Source of the DNA: Hamiltosporidium tvaerminnensis
Lineage: Eukaryota > Microsporidia > Dubosqiidae
Assembly: GCA_022605425.2 (NCBI GenBank)
Contig: CM061246.1
Span: 310,001-374,000 of the forward strand
Reading direction: 5' to 3'
Length of the DNA: 64,000 bases
In this document: one piece after another, positions 1 to 10,942 of the stretch
Numbering within the stretch: position 1 is the first letter of the stretch
How the letters are laid out: each line of letters starts with the position of its first letter
Notes under the pieces: generated by a model
The model's input: the letters and a program-made list of their open reading frames with translations, nothing else
Databases searched by the model: none
What the model was told of the DNA's origin: nothing
Made by a program: the position numbers and the translations under genes

Positions 1-660
1 TTTATGTAATAAACAATCCTTTACCATTAAATTTTGTATTCAAGTGGTTAAATTTTCGCTTATAAATGTTAATAAAATTGTCTTTAACCAAGTAATTACT
101 AAGTATATATGTTAAAAATACGAACCAAGGATATAAATCAATATCTAAAAATTAAAGAAAATTTAGGTAGAAAATAATAAATATGACAATGATAATTGTC
201 AATATTCATAATCGATATATCTATATTTGTGGTTTTAGATAAAAAGAAAAAGAATTTATTAGGGTTTAATAGAATTGCATCAAAACCATTAAATTATGCG
301 TTTAGTGAATTTTGTTTCTGACTAAATTTCTTTTTACCGCCTTTTCGTCATTTTTTATATAACGAATTCCAGTTTAAAAACACTTGTACAACCTTATTTA
401 CGGTTGTAGGATTTATAATCAGGGGTTATCTGTTTGCAGCTTTATTTACCTTTCATCTTGTTATATAATGGTATAAATATGAAATTAAGAGATACGCTAT
501 TTTAGTGTATATTTAGCTTTTTATAATATTTCTATATGCTCTTTACAAGTCTCACCAGCATTTTTGTACTATATGAAAGTTTCGTTATTCCATCGAAATT
601 TCCGTTTTTCCTGTATTCTGAGAATTATAGTTTAATAATATACCTATATGCTTAGTAATT
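1..660. other. Intergenic, AT-rich, no feature seen
   Basis: No reading frame of credible length, no tRNA and no tandem repeat was seen here. The base composition is uniformly AT-rich and it ends where the first copy of the R1 interspersed repeat begins. Confidence 0.5.
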
Positions 661-1393
661 GGTAGAGGACAGATAACCATACAAAAAACCTTCTGCTTGG
701 CAATGAGTATGTGAAACAGGTGTAAAGCTCATTGTTTGTATTTTTAGTGGGAATAAAAACACATTATATTTTCGGTTGTTTCAATGGAGTTTTATGAGAA
801 GGAGAAGTCTACGAAACGACGAAACTTTTCTACAAATCCTTTTTTGTAGTTTTTTATGTAACTAGATTAGATTGCAGACCGCTGTTGAACATGTAGATAA
901 TTGCCATGGAAATTTCGGAAACCTTGCCTTGCTCATTCGGGCTAGAAGACTTAGAGCCTGTGAGATATAAAAAATAAAACCATTAAAACGGGAAAGCTAA
1001 GGCGGATGTTATGCTTGTTGGTATGATAATTTATAGTATAGTTGGATCTTATGTAAATCTTCGAGATAATCTTAGCTAGATTTTAATTGGGTTCGGGAAG
1101 TGTAGAGTAAGTGGTAATGCTGCATAGTCTTGGGGAAGCCCATAGTAGGCTTCGATCTTTGACTACAGTCTACACAAAAGATGTTAACGATTTCCGAGCG
1201 ACTTGGTGGATCTGTAACTCTGTTCTACATACTTTTTAGATAATAGGCAAGGAGATGTAGGTATTTTAGGAGGTACTGATAAGTATTGGGGTAGCAGTTG
1301 TTTATGTTAAACCTAGAAATGTATTAATGTCATTAAAACAAATAAAAACTTGAAACTGTTCTAAAAAAATATGTGATTTTTTTAAATAAAGTT
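661..1393 (+). mobile_element. R1 interspersed repeat, copy a (decayed)
   Basis: This stretch aligns along its whole length with three other copies in the window (27.3-28.2, 28.2-28.95 and 39.9-40.6 kb). Shared landmarks in order are a GATAACC start, GCTTGGCAATGAGT, a CATGTAG(A/G)TAATTGCCATG block, GTGTAGAGTAAGTGG, CTTGGGG(A/G)AGCCCA and a final TTATGTTAAACCTAGAA. Many differences from copies c and d are transitions towards A/T, so it is an older copy. It has no long reading frame. Ends are set by where similarity to the better copies stops; no clear target duplication remains. Confidence 0.8.
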
Positions 1394-3690
1394 TGTTTAC
1401 TAATATTTGGAAAAGTATAGAGTAAATTCTATAATATTTGGTAATAATACAAACTACACAGCAAAAGAAAAATTTCATTCCTAGAATTCAGAACAGGACT
1501 AAAAAATAGGTCAATTGGTCTTACCTTTTTAATTTTTTCATCGCCACAATCAGTTATAACATATGAGAATAAAAAAACATGTATCTTACACAAAATTATT
1601 TATTTTTAATTAAACTCTAGAATTACATCTTTTAGAGAACTTTTAAAATATTATTAAATATGTATAGCTAATTTTTATTGCTATATGTTTTTTCGCTTCC
1701 TGAATTTCGTAAAATCAGAAATAATGTGATTTGCGCGAATAAATATTTCTGGATTGATTTTCAAATTTTTTGATAATTGTTTATTAGTCAATTTGTAAAA
1801 ATTAAAATTTAAAATGTAGTACGTTTCTCTGTATCGTTTATATTGTATGAAGAATAGAGACTGGCATCCGTAAATTTTTAATTTTTTTAAAAAAATATCA
1901 GAGAAAATGTGGGATCATTGGCTCTATAAATCCTATCGAAATCAAGTTGTATTTCAAGACCAAGATTCGTAGATCTTAAGTTTTTTTTACTCCGAATAAG
2001 ATAAAAATGTACAGAAAAAACTCTGACAGCTCAGTAACTTTATTTGAAACTCTAAAACCAATTTCGAAGTTTATAAAAAAGTGAAAAGTAACATACTCAA
2101 ATAATGAATTCTTAATTCAAACTTATTATGACTTGTGTATATATCGAGATTCGCTTGTCGGAAACTGGAATGTAATTACCCGAGAGAAAACAACTATCAG
2201 TATTTAATCTAGTAGTAAAGACACCATGTGGAGAGAGCATAACTACATTAAAAACTATCTGCTTGGCAACAATTAAATGAAATGGTTTTAAAATAATTGT
2301 GGTCATTTTGATGATATATTAACCAGCTGGTTCTATAGGCCGAACTCTTATAATTCCAGGTTATAACAAATTGAAAGAAACGAATTAAAAACTTCCATTT
2401 GTTCATCCTTGACACTGAAAAGTAAAAGAAGTTCGGAATAAGTAAGTAAGAAAAGACACCAGAATCACATGGTTATTTATAGTAATTAAATATTAAAAAA
2501 GTACTTACCGACATTAATCTCGTTCAAAAATTAAGCTCACATTCTAAAAAAAATCTTACACCGTTATAAAAGAAATTTTCTAGATTTAAATTAGTTAATT
2601 TTGCGAAAAAAATCTATATCGACAATCAAAAAAATGTATTAAATATCCGAAAAAGATGTAATTTAGGCTCGAAAAATTCGGTTGAAATAAAAGTTTGAAT
2701 TTTTCACAAAAATTAAAAACTATGGCATGTTTTGTAGTTAGAATTAATGTTTTGATCATTAATAATGCATTTTTTCTGGATTAACTTAATATTTTGCATA
2801 TTTACGAAAGTCTCAATTATATAGCACGAAACATAAAATCAAAAATACGTAGTAAAAGAAATTTATAGCACTTTGTAACAAAAATTGGATTGTTACATAA
2901 TTTTAAATTGTTCAAACCGTTCAAAGAAGGTTCTATAAGCTATTACAATGCCTCAAAAAGGTATTATACACATTGAATTTTTAGTTTAATAATTATGAAA
3001 TTAGAGTTCAAGACAATTATATAATAAACGAAAACTTTTCGAGTAATTTGTAATTTTTGAACAAGAAATAGATTGATCGTAAAAAATCGAAAGGAGTATA
3101 AGGCAGGAAACATTTTTATTTACAAGTATAATGAATAAACTGGACAAAAATTTATATGGTGGAAGAATACCCAGTTATAACAATACTCTGCTTGCTATTA
3201 TATACCCTTCCTTCGAATATGATATTCGACTCGAAAAAATACAAAGTAAAAATATAATTGCTGATAAAACTTTTTAAATGATACTAGACTTATTCAAATG
3301 CTGAATTTGAAAGGTTTTGGTGTTATATTGTTAATTACAAAATATAATTTGGTGTTTTAAAAATAAAAATACAAGAAATTTCAAGCTAAGATAAAGACGA
3401 TTAAATATTTTCAAATTATTCGTTCGATAATAAATGGATATTATCATTTTTACTTATCAAAAAAGTTTATATCAGTAAAAAAAGCAGTGCTCATATTTCG
3501 GAAAATGAACATTTCAGCTATCTGATTCGTCAATATAAAAGTATAAGCAAGTGTAAAATATTTCTGATATAATCTTCAATAAACAATTTTGCTTATCGCA
3601 AATCTTAAAGTAAGATAAACATATCATTGTAGTTTTTTTTACCATTTTAGGAAATTTTGAATCTATAAAAAGAGAAAAAATATTAATCCC
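1394..3690. other. Intergenic; outer flank of inverted duplication arm A
   Basis: No gene is recognised. From about 1,750 onward the minus strand can be followed, with many substitutions and small indels, along 49.98-52.0 kb of the plus strand (for example 2,030-2,110 against 51.69-51.77 kb and 2,440-2,480 against 51.55-51.59 kb). From about 3,294 to the gene at 3,691 the match becomes much closer. Confidence 0.6.
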
Positions 3691-4833
3691 ATGCAATTCA
3701 CTTCCCTACTCTTTTTTTTCAGCTTAGAAAAATGTTTAAGAAGACTCATAGTTGATCGTAAGAAAGTTGAACATGTCCTAAATGACTTTGATAGCATGAT
3801 TCATATCGAACGAAAATGTTTAAATCTATCTCTAAGAAACACTAATTCGCACGAAGTATGTATAGCAAAAAAATATGTTTTTGATTTTGATGAGATCAAT
3901 GATTCAAAAAAAATATCAGAAGAATTTTATGAGACAACAAATCTGACATATGATGAAATGTTTTCAAAAGACAGCAAAATAAGTTCTAAAGAATATTTTT
4001 GTAATTTTCAGAGCTTGATTGAAAATAATTGCCTAGATATAAAATCATTCAGGACAAATCGTCCTCAGATTTTTAAAGTTTTTGGAGGTTCAAATCCAAA
4101 TCTACCAGAATTGCCATATATAGCCCATACAGAACCATTAAAGTTGTTCAAAAAACCGCCTCCGCCTAAAAAAAAACATTTAAAACAACAACCATCGGCA
4201 CAACAAACAGCTGTGCAACCAATTGGCAAAAAGCTGTCACAAGGAAAACCACCGATTCCGCCTAAACCCGAACATTTAAAAATAAAACCATTAGCAACAC
4301 CAGTTCAATCAATTATAACACCAGTTACAACACCAGCTCAACCAATTACAACACCAGCTCAACCAATTACAACACCAGCTCAACCAGTTACAACACCAGC
4401 TCAACCAATTTCAACACCGGTTACAACACCAGCTCAACCAATTACAACACCGGTTACAACACCAGCTCAACCAATTGCAACACCAGTTACAACACCAGCT
4501 CAACCAATTACAACACCAGCTCAACCAATTACAAACCCAGTTACAACACCAGCTCAACCAATCACAACACCGATTACAACACCAGGCCAACCAATAAATA
4601 CACCAAAACAACCCCCCCAGCCAATAAACATTCCAAAACAACCAGGCCAGCCAATAGCAGAGAAACAAAAAAAATTGTCCAAACCAGAAAAAGCCGAAGA
4701 ATCTTCAGAAAAAGTTAAGAAAAAAGGAGAATGGGATATCGGAAAAGTAGTTCTGATTATTATTTTATCTGTTTCGTCGTTAGTAGCTGTATCTGGCCTT
4801 GGATATTGGATCTACATTACCCACATTAAGTAA
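3691..4833 (+). CDS. Pro/Thr-repeat single-pass membrane protein (paralog A)
   Basis: The 380-residue product is unknown to me by family. It starts with a hydrophobic, signal-like stretch (MQFTSLLFFFSLEK). A charged non-repetitive domain follows to about residue 140. Next come proline motifs of SH3/WW-ligand type (PPPPKKK, PPIPPKPEHLK), then from about 205 to 310 a run of seven-residue TTPAQPI units with PVTTPAQPI variants. A Lys/Glu-rich hinge (about 328-350), one transmembrane segment (about 353-375) and a six-residue tail complete it. This layout suggests a secreted or surface protein with a repetitive stalk, which is inference. A CCC directly precedes the ATG. The paralog at 48,100-49,575 has the same ends but 111 more residues, nearly all in the repeats. 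Confidence 0.85.
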   Translation: MQFTSLLFFFSLEKCLRRLIVDRKKVEHVLNDFDSMIHIERKCLNLSLRNTNSHEVCIAKKYVFDFDEINDSKKISEEFYETTNLTYDEMFSKDSKISSKEYFCNFQSLIENNCLDIKSFRTNRPQIFKVFGGSNPNLPELPYIAHTEPLKLFKKPPPPKKKHLKQQPSAQQTAVQPIGKKLSQGKPPIPPKPEHLKIKPLATPVQSIITPVTTPAQPITTPAQPITTPAQPVTTPAQPISTPVTTPAQPITTPVTTPAQPIATPVTTPAQPITTPAQPITNPVTTPAQPITTPITTPGQPINTPKQPPQPINIPKQPGQPIAEKQKKLSKPEKAEESSEKVKKKGEWDIGKVVLIIILSVSSLVAVSGLGYWIYITHIK

Positions 4834-7389
4834 AGCCAAAAAAAGTTTTTTTTTTTTTCTAAATTTATATAATCTGCAAACCTAAATAGACATTAATATG
4901 AATATTAAATATTTTTTTATCTTCATATATAAAATAGTAACTACGTTGAAATCATCATATATCTAATTATACTTAAACTTACCTTGCTAATGCATTAAAA
5001 GACTATTGACTTTAAATACAAATCTGGCCAGCGATTGTATTTATATATCTTACATATAAAATATTTTAATTCAAAAAACAAGTTTAAATTTAATAGAAAA
5101 AATATAGAAATAATCCAATAAAAATATTGGGCTATTTAAAATTCTTCGTATGAATCTAATAATTTTTCGGTAAAAGAAATAATTCACATATGGCGGTTTT
5201 ACTTTCAAACATTTTAAATGAAAAGTTATTCCACCCAAAGCCCGATTTAAAATAATATTTAGATTCTTTCGAAAATAAAAGTATCAAAACAAAAAGTATA
5301 CTGATATTTTATTAAATGATTGCTTAAATGTCGACAGATTTGGTTTATAATTAATATAAAAAAATAGATTTTCTAACTCCGTTAGATTACTTAAACTGAT
5401 AAAAAAATATATTTTGGCGTACTTTTAAATTAATAATTTAGATTTATTTATGTATGCTCATGTTGTTTATATTTTATAGGAGTTGTAATTTCGATGAAGA
5501 AAAATACCCGTTTGTAATTTTTTTTCTGTTAAAAAAATAAGGCTAAAAATCGTGTTCTCGTGTAAATAGCGCGACTCTTTTTATGTTTTATATTGAGAAA
5601 AAATTTAGCTGCTAAAATTGCGTTGTGGTGTGAATAGCGACTCTTTTATGTTTTATATTGAGAAAAAATTAGCTGCTAAATTGTTGCCATAGTCGAAAAT
5701 GAAGTTCTTCGAAATGTAGGATTTGTCGCAAATGTACTTATATAAATCATTTTTTCACACGATTTATAAATAATGTACATCTTAAAAAGTATTAGTATTT
5801 TGTGTTTTTGCATTTTTAACTTCCTTTTTTCATAACAGCTGTTAAGATCGTCAACGAACTTTATTTTACATTTAGTAAAGAAAATAAAGAGTGTCGATTA
5901 CAATTTTAAACTTCATTATCTTAGTCATAGTTTCTTGACCTTTTTAATACGAATTTTATTCTCATTATGTCTGTTTCTAGTACATTTTTTATTCTTTCAT
6001 TTCTGAATCATTAACAGCTTATGAGAAACTTTCCAATAAAAATTTAGGTTTTTTTAATCTGCAAATTTTTCTTCTTTCTTTTATTTACTTCCAATTTTTT
6101 AGAGCCTCGGCTTTGCTTTGTTATTAAGTCTGTTAAATTTGGAGTCTATTTTTATTCCATCTGGTCTTTCTTCTCGATTGAAATTTTTCATCTAAAGTTT
6201 TCTTTTTGTGAAAAAAGACGTTTTTTTAACTGAATACTGTATTGCCTATTTATTTATTTTATAACTTCTTATTACTTTTTTTTTCAATTAAATCAAGTAT
6301 TAAATTCCATATTATTCTAATTAAATTTTTTTAGGCAATCAATTTATACTGAGGATAAAATAAATCGCAAATTGAAAGGGCAAACATGCACCTATCTTAT
6401 CTTACAATCGTTTACTTATAGCGAAAAAATTTTGAAAAAATCCAAATAAATCAATTAAATTAATTTTTTTTAAATAAATGGAAAGTTTAGGAAAATTTTA
6501 AAAACAAATATATTATGTTATTCTTGATAAAAAGAAATACAATTTAGAAGAGATTTTACGAATTTAATCTAAAATATTTTTATGAACCAATAGAATTTTT
6601 CAAATTTTTATATGTTCAGTTTATAGAATATTATTGGTTGAGTGTTTTATAAACAAATTGGAATATGCATATCTTAATTGGGGCACACATATTGGTGTCT
6701 GGTAGTATTTTAATTGATTAAATATTTCGAAATGAGTCTTGGTCGTAGGGATATTACAGGAATATATAAATGATGATGTAGAAAATCTAAAGTACTTAGT
6801 ATATACTTATTAAATTATTCCTATGCATGAAAAGTGGCGATCCAAAGTTGTTAATATTTTAAATTTTGTTCAATCCTGCCTACTTTCAATCGAAGATGCT
6901 CATAAAAATATTCAGAAAATTATTTTCAAGTAATAAACATGTTTACAATCCAGGCTATATTCTGACAAAGGGGGTAAGACCATATAAGAACATATTTCAT
7001 AAATCGTACAACAATTACTTTAATTTATTGTGGGCAAATGAAAATTTATATTGAACGATGCAAACTACAAATTATGAAGCTCTAAATTTGACAAAATTAC
7101 CGAAATCATAGAAATCCTTAAAACTATAGTAACCTATACAAACATAAAAAAAATACAAACGAATCAGAAAATATGTAATGAGGCGAAAAACCCGAATACA
7201 AATGACTATAATGTAAACAATTTTATTTTAAAGTTTTTTCTCTGAGACATTTAATTGTTATAACAAAAACAGTAGATAATATGTTTTTTTTATTTTTAAT
7301 GGTCTAAAATTAATGTTACCAAATAAACTTCTTTTTGTTGATCCAATAGAGAAAATAATTAAGTTTAAGAATATAAAACCAAAACTTAG
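4834..7389. other. Gene-free part of duplication arm A
   Basis: It matches the reverse strand of 41,782-43,756 plus 47,593-48,099, the partner being interrupted by an intact retrotransposon. Near 5,545-5,690 a block of about 70 bases occurs twice in tandem (shared core TTTATATTGAGAAAAAATT and AGCTGCTAAA), whereas the other arm has it once near 43,490-43,570. Short open stretches such as 6,866-7,054 start without ATG and are interrupted in the other arm, so no gene is called. Confidence 0.65.
5336..5348. other. Empty target site of the intact retrotransposon
   Basis: The 13 bases are the reverse complement of ATAAACCAAATCT and occur once here, with flanks matching both sides of the element at 43,770-47,579 in the other arm. 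It is the unoccupied allele of that insertion site and shows that the element arrived after the duplication. Confidence 0.9.
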
Positions 7390-8513
7390 CTTTAAAAGTA
7401 AAGTACAGGTTGGTAGAAGAAGTCACTAAGAAAATTTTAGAAGAAGCTCAACTTGCAAAACCATATAACGAATTAGAGAAACTAAAACTTCATTCAAAGT
7501 TATATAATGCAAGAAAAAATGAGCTTGTGAGTGTTAGCGACTCTTCAAGATGGCTAAAGAGAGGAAATATTAGGCCACGAAATGAAGCTGTGTTCTGCTA
7601 TATCCAGGATAGAAATGTATTCTGGGGAGCAGATGGTGTGTGTCAACATTGCGGCAAGTCTGGTAAGACTGTGGATCATCTAGCAACTAGATGTGAAAAA
7701 ATGCTAGGCCATGATTACACTAGACGGCATAATGAAATGGTTCGATGCCTACAACTACTTCTCTTAAATAGATATAAGTTTGCGTCTTCAAAACGAATAA
7801 GGAGTCACTCAGTTCAAGAAATTCTTGATAATGAGTATCCAAAGATAAGAGTGGATACCAGAATAAAAACTGAAGTTAAAATTTAGGAATAACAGACCCG
7901 ACATATTTATTTTAGATAAGAAGAAGAATAAGATAACACTCATTGAAGTAGGAATCACTTCCCAAGATTCACTTCAAATAGTTGAAACTGAAAAACTTAG
8001 GAAGTATGACCTGCTAGCCAATGAGTTGGGTCTTATCTATAGGTGTAGTGTTGAGATAATCCTTTATGTGATGACCTGGGACGGTATTGTGACAAAATAC
8101 CATAAATCTCATCTTAAAGGACTAGAAATACCCATGAATGTAGAGGCATACATTCATCTATAGTACTTAAGAAGACAGTCGAAACAATTTCCTTTGATCC
8201 ACGAAGAGGATTTGAGTCAGGACTAAATGCCGAAGAGAGCTGGGAGAGAGCGTCAATGGGTGTCGTTAAGAGAGCAGAGATACACGAGGGACCAAAACTC
8301 TCTTTAAAGGAGGCGAAGAGAGAGGAAGATGGTGCAAAAAATTTTAAACCAAAAAATAAAGCACCCTTTATTTTACAAGGAGGAACCACTTTAGAGGAAC
8401 CGACCAATAACATAAATGAAGAGTCGGATTTGGAAGAAGAGACAAAAGTGGTTAAAGAGGTAGAAGAAAACATGTAAAAATGGTATAAATATTTTAACCC
8501 AGAATTTTATGAA
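7390..8513 (+). pseudogene. R4-like retrotransposon, 5'-truncated copy RT-1
   Basis: This is the 3' third of the retrotransposon found intact at 43,770-47,579. It keeps the CCHC finger region (CQHC...HLATRC, frame open 7,410-7,886), the endonuclease region and the acidic tail. An extra T near 7,885 and a two-base loss near 8,157 break the frame. It ends with the family's 3' terminus AACCCAGAATTTTAT. The same 5' junction is present in the other arm at about 41,781, so the insertion predates the inverted duplication. The tail wording matches the copy at 11.3 kb rather than its partner in arm B. Confidence 0.9.
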
Positions 8514-9121
8514 ATAAAATAGAAACAAAGGGGTACACTATAGACCGTGACAAAAAATAAACAATCACATTTTCTTCTTTATTTTCTGTTTCTGTTCATT
8601 TGTTTATTCGATTCGATAACTTTTATCCTTTCAAAATTATATATTTTTTGCTTTTTAATCCATCTTAGTAGACAATACTTTTGTCTTATAGAGTTAATTT
8701 TATGATTATAAGGAGTGTAACTAAAGGATAAGGAAAATCCTTAAAATTATACTGTTGTAGTATAACGTATTACGATGCGTTACATAATTGAACAAAAAAA
8801 TGTAATATAATATAACTGTATGATTTTAATAGATACCCGACCCGTTTCGCATATCTATGCTTTCAAGAAGCACCATAACAAAATAGATGCATCAATATGT
8901 TCCCGAACAACAAAAAATCTTAAAAATACTATTCGAAGCTACATAAACTCTGAAAAAGAGCAATTTATTCCATTTCTTCATACTTTATAGATTTTTATAT
9001 ATATGGTGGTTCCAAACCTTTTTCGAGTTGATTTTTCCGTTGCAGTAATAAATACATAAAGAGGGCATTATAGAATAAAGTTTATAAAATACAACATAGG
9101 CACTATGAACCGTGACATTTA
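8514..9121. other. Intergenic; 17-bp direct repeat flanks a 548-bp segment
   Basis: No gene is seen. CACTATAGACCGTGACA at 8,536-8,552 recurs with two changes at 9,101-9,117. Such a pair could be a target duplication around the intervening 548 bases, but that segment matches nothing else I recognise in the window. Confidence 0.4.
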
Positions 9122-9480
9122 GTAAAATTTCGGGCTATAAATGAGTTTATTCTTTAATATTTTCATATTATCTTTAACTACTTTAATCCTTTCTTTTGTT
9201 TCCGAACTTTTCTTTTATATTTATCGAAGTTTATCTAATCCGAAGGTTTTTTTAAAGTAATATACCCGGTATTATTTTTTGTTTACCTAATTCACCATCT
9301 TCTTCATTCTTAAATTTGCTTTATAGAAGGTATTGGTTACGGATGCATCATGCGGCTTTTAATAGCACTTAATGACGCCAGTTTTCAACTTTATTCGGCT
9401 TCGATTCATATCTAAGCCATCATCGTCGATCAAAAGAAATTTTTTCAACTGTTTTCTTATAATTCTCAAAAAAATTATAT
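9122..9480 (-). pseudogene. R4-like retrotransposon relic RT-8 (3' end only)
   Basis: The plus strand follows the antisense of the retrotransposon 3' end with heavy substitution. AATTTCGGGCT stands for AATTCTGGGTT, TCTTTAACTACTTT for the tail coding region, GGTATTGGTTACGGATGCATC for the PIPP region, and CGTCGATCAAAAGAAA for the DRRRG region. It stops upstream of that, so it is a 5'-truncated and old insertion. No open frame survives. Confidence 0.7.
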
Positions 9481-9617
9481 ATCAAAATTAAATTTTGAGA
9501 TTTATTTCAATTGTACAAAGAATATATGAAAATAATATGAAGCAGTCAAATTTTAATTTGCAAATAAAAAAATATGACTTTCCAGCTAATCGTATATTTT
9601 ATTTGTTAAATAAATTG

Positions 9618-9634
9618 ATCTCTTCCCTCCCTCA
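9618..9634 (+). promoter_or_regulatory. CCC-type start-proximal signal (DIM1)
   Basis: A pyrimidine-rich stretch with two CCC groups ends four bases before the DIM1 ATG in otherwise strongly AT-rich DNA. The same kind of tract stands before five other genes here (3,688; near 11,219; 15,654; near 22,198; 49,577). CCC-like motifs at this position are the described microsporidian promoter signal. Confidence 0.5.
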
Positions 9635-10468
9635 ATGAGTAACATTATTTATAAGAAAAAATTAGGACAACATATTTTAAAGAATCCCGGTATAATAGAT
9701 TCAATAATTCAAAAATCCAGAATAAAACCAACCGATACCGTTTTAGAAATAGGTGGTGGAACTGGAAATTTAACAGTAAAATTATTGGAAGCTTCAAAAA
9801 AAGTATTATGTTATGAAAAAGATCCAAGAATGGCCAATGAACTTATAAAAAGAATATCTTCAAATAAAGAATACAATAATAAATTTCAACTTTTTGTAGG
9901 AGATGCGATAAAGGCAGATTTTCCATATTTCGATATGTGTGTTAGCAATACACCGTATAAAATAAGTAGTCCTTTGATTTTTAAATTATTGAAATATAAT
10001 TTTAACCGAGCAGTTATGATGTTTCAAAAAGAATTTGCAGAACGTTTATGTGCAAAAGTAGGAACATCTTCATATTGTAGATTATCTGTTTCGGTACAAA
10101 TATTAGCCAAAGTAGATATTATCATGAAAGTAAATAAAAATAATTTTAATCCACCACCAAAAGTAGAATCTGCAGTTGTCAAAATAGAACTTAGACATCC
10201 AAGACCACCAATAGATTTAGAAGAATTTAATAAATTATTAAGAGTTTGCTTTTTAAGAAAAAACAAAACTTTATCCGGCATTTTTAAAAATAAATCTAAT
10301 TTAAACGGATTTTTAATTGAAAACTGCGATAGTAATGAAATACAAGAAACTGTCATTTCCGTTCTTGAAAAATCTGGATTTTCTGATAAAAGAGCTTCTA
10401 AAATGGACATTGATGATTTTTTATTACTATTATTAGAACTAAAAAAACAAAATATAAATTTTAAATAA
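9635..10468 (+). CDS. DIM1: 18S rRNA dimethyladenosine transferase (DIM1/KsgA family)
   Basis: The enzyme dimethylates two adjacent adenosines in the 3' terminal loop of small-subunit rRNA and takes part in pre-40S maturation, using S-adenosylmethionine. The 277 residues show the family's GQHILKNP start, the SAM-binding VLEIGGGTGNLT (about 38-49), an acidic residue in YEKDP, NTPYKISSP (the N(L/I)PY(x)ISSP catalytic motif with Thr for Leu), MMFQKEFAERL and FNPPPKVESAV. It lacks the extended C-terminus of larger eukaryotic homologs, in keeping with a compact genome. The start is supported by the motif spacing and by a CCCTCCC tract within 15 bases upstream. Confidence 0.97.
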   Translation: MSNIIYKKKLGQHILKNPGIIDSIIQKSRIKPTDTVLEIGGGTGNLTVKLLEASKKVLCYEKDPRMANELIKRISSNKEYNNKFQLFVGDAIKADFPYFDMCVSNTPYKISSPLIFKLLKYNFNRAVMMFQKEFAERLCAKVGTSSYCRLSVSVQILAKVDIIMKVNKNNFNPPPKVESAVVKIELRHPRPPIDLEEFNKLLRVCFLRKNKTLSGIFKNKSNLNGFLIENCDSNEIQETVISVLEKSGFSDKRASKMDIDDFLLLLLELKKQNINFK

Positions 10469-10611
10469 ATTCAATGCTTAAAAGATTTTTATTTTCCACA
10501 TCTTAAATTTTAGTAAAAAAAAAGATATCAAATTAAATAATTAGTGTTACTTTATAAAGTAATCGTTACAAAAAATAAAAAAGAAAATAGATTTCTTACT
10601 TATATAAAACA

Positions 10612-10684
10612 TGCCTTCACCCGGGCTCGAACCGGGGACCTTATCCGTGTAAAGGATACGTGATAACCACTACACTATGAAGAC
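10612..10684 (-). tRNA. tRNA-Val (anticodon UAC)
   Basis: The reverse strand folds into a complete cloverleaf. A seven-pair acceptor stem joins GTCTTCA to TGAAGGC (one T-G pair), the D arm contains GTGTAGTGGTTATCAC, the anticodon stem is TATCC/GGATA around loop TTTACAC (anticodon TAC), and the T arm is CCCGG-TTCGAGC-CCGGG. Discriminator base is A and CCA is not encoded. There is no intron. A-box and B-box sequences are intact, so internal Pol III transcription is expected. Confidence 0.97.
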
Positions 10685-10942
10685 ATAAAATCAATACATA
10701 GAGAATAAAAAAATGATTGAAATAATTGACTAAATATTTTAAATTCTTACATCGCAATTCATTTCTATAATACAATGTTACTGTACATTAATTTTAATAA
10801 ATATTTATATTTTTAAAAACAACTTTCCTTGAAGTAACAAAGCTAATATTTCAGATTCAAATTTAATTTTAGATGTTTTTTTTAGTAATATTATATTTAA
10901 GAAAATCAGAAAAGTAAAATGTCTTTTATTTAAATTACACAC

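Larger units (their letters stand above)
1750..8513 (+). repeat. Inverted segmental duplication, arm A
   Basis: This arm is repeated in reverse orientation at about 40.66-52.0 kb. It holds, in order, a diverged flank, the proline-rich membrane protein gene, about 2.5 kb without genes, and a 5'-truncated retrotransposon piece. The part from 3,294 to about 7,390 is close to its partner (roughly nine bases in ten by eye), while the part before 3,294 is much more diverged (roughly seven in ten). Arm B carries two insertions that are missing here, so this arm preserves both empty sites. The outer limit near 1,750 is approximate because similarity fades. Confidence 0.8.

Noticed and set aside
4411-4668. 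Cys/Trp-rich frame opposite the proline-rich gene (also 48,265-48,768)
   Set aside because: It is the antisense of the TTPAQPI coding repeats; no start signal and no conservation beyond the repeat.
6866-7054. 62-codon frame in duplication arm A
   Set aside because: It starts with TTG and the partner arm has an early stop, so it is not under selection.
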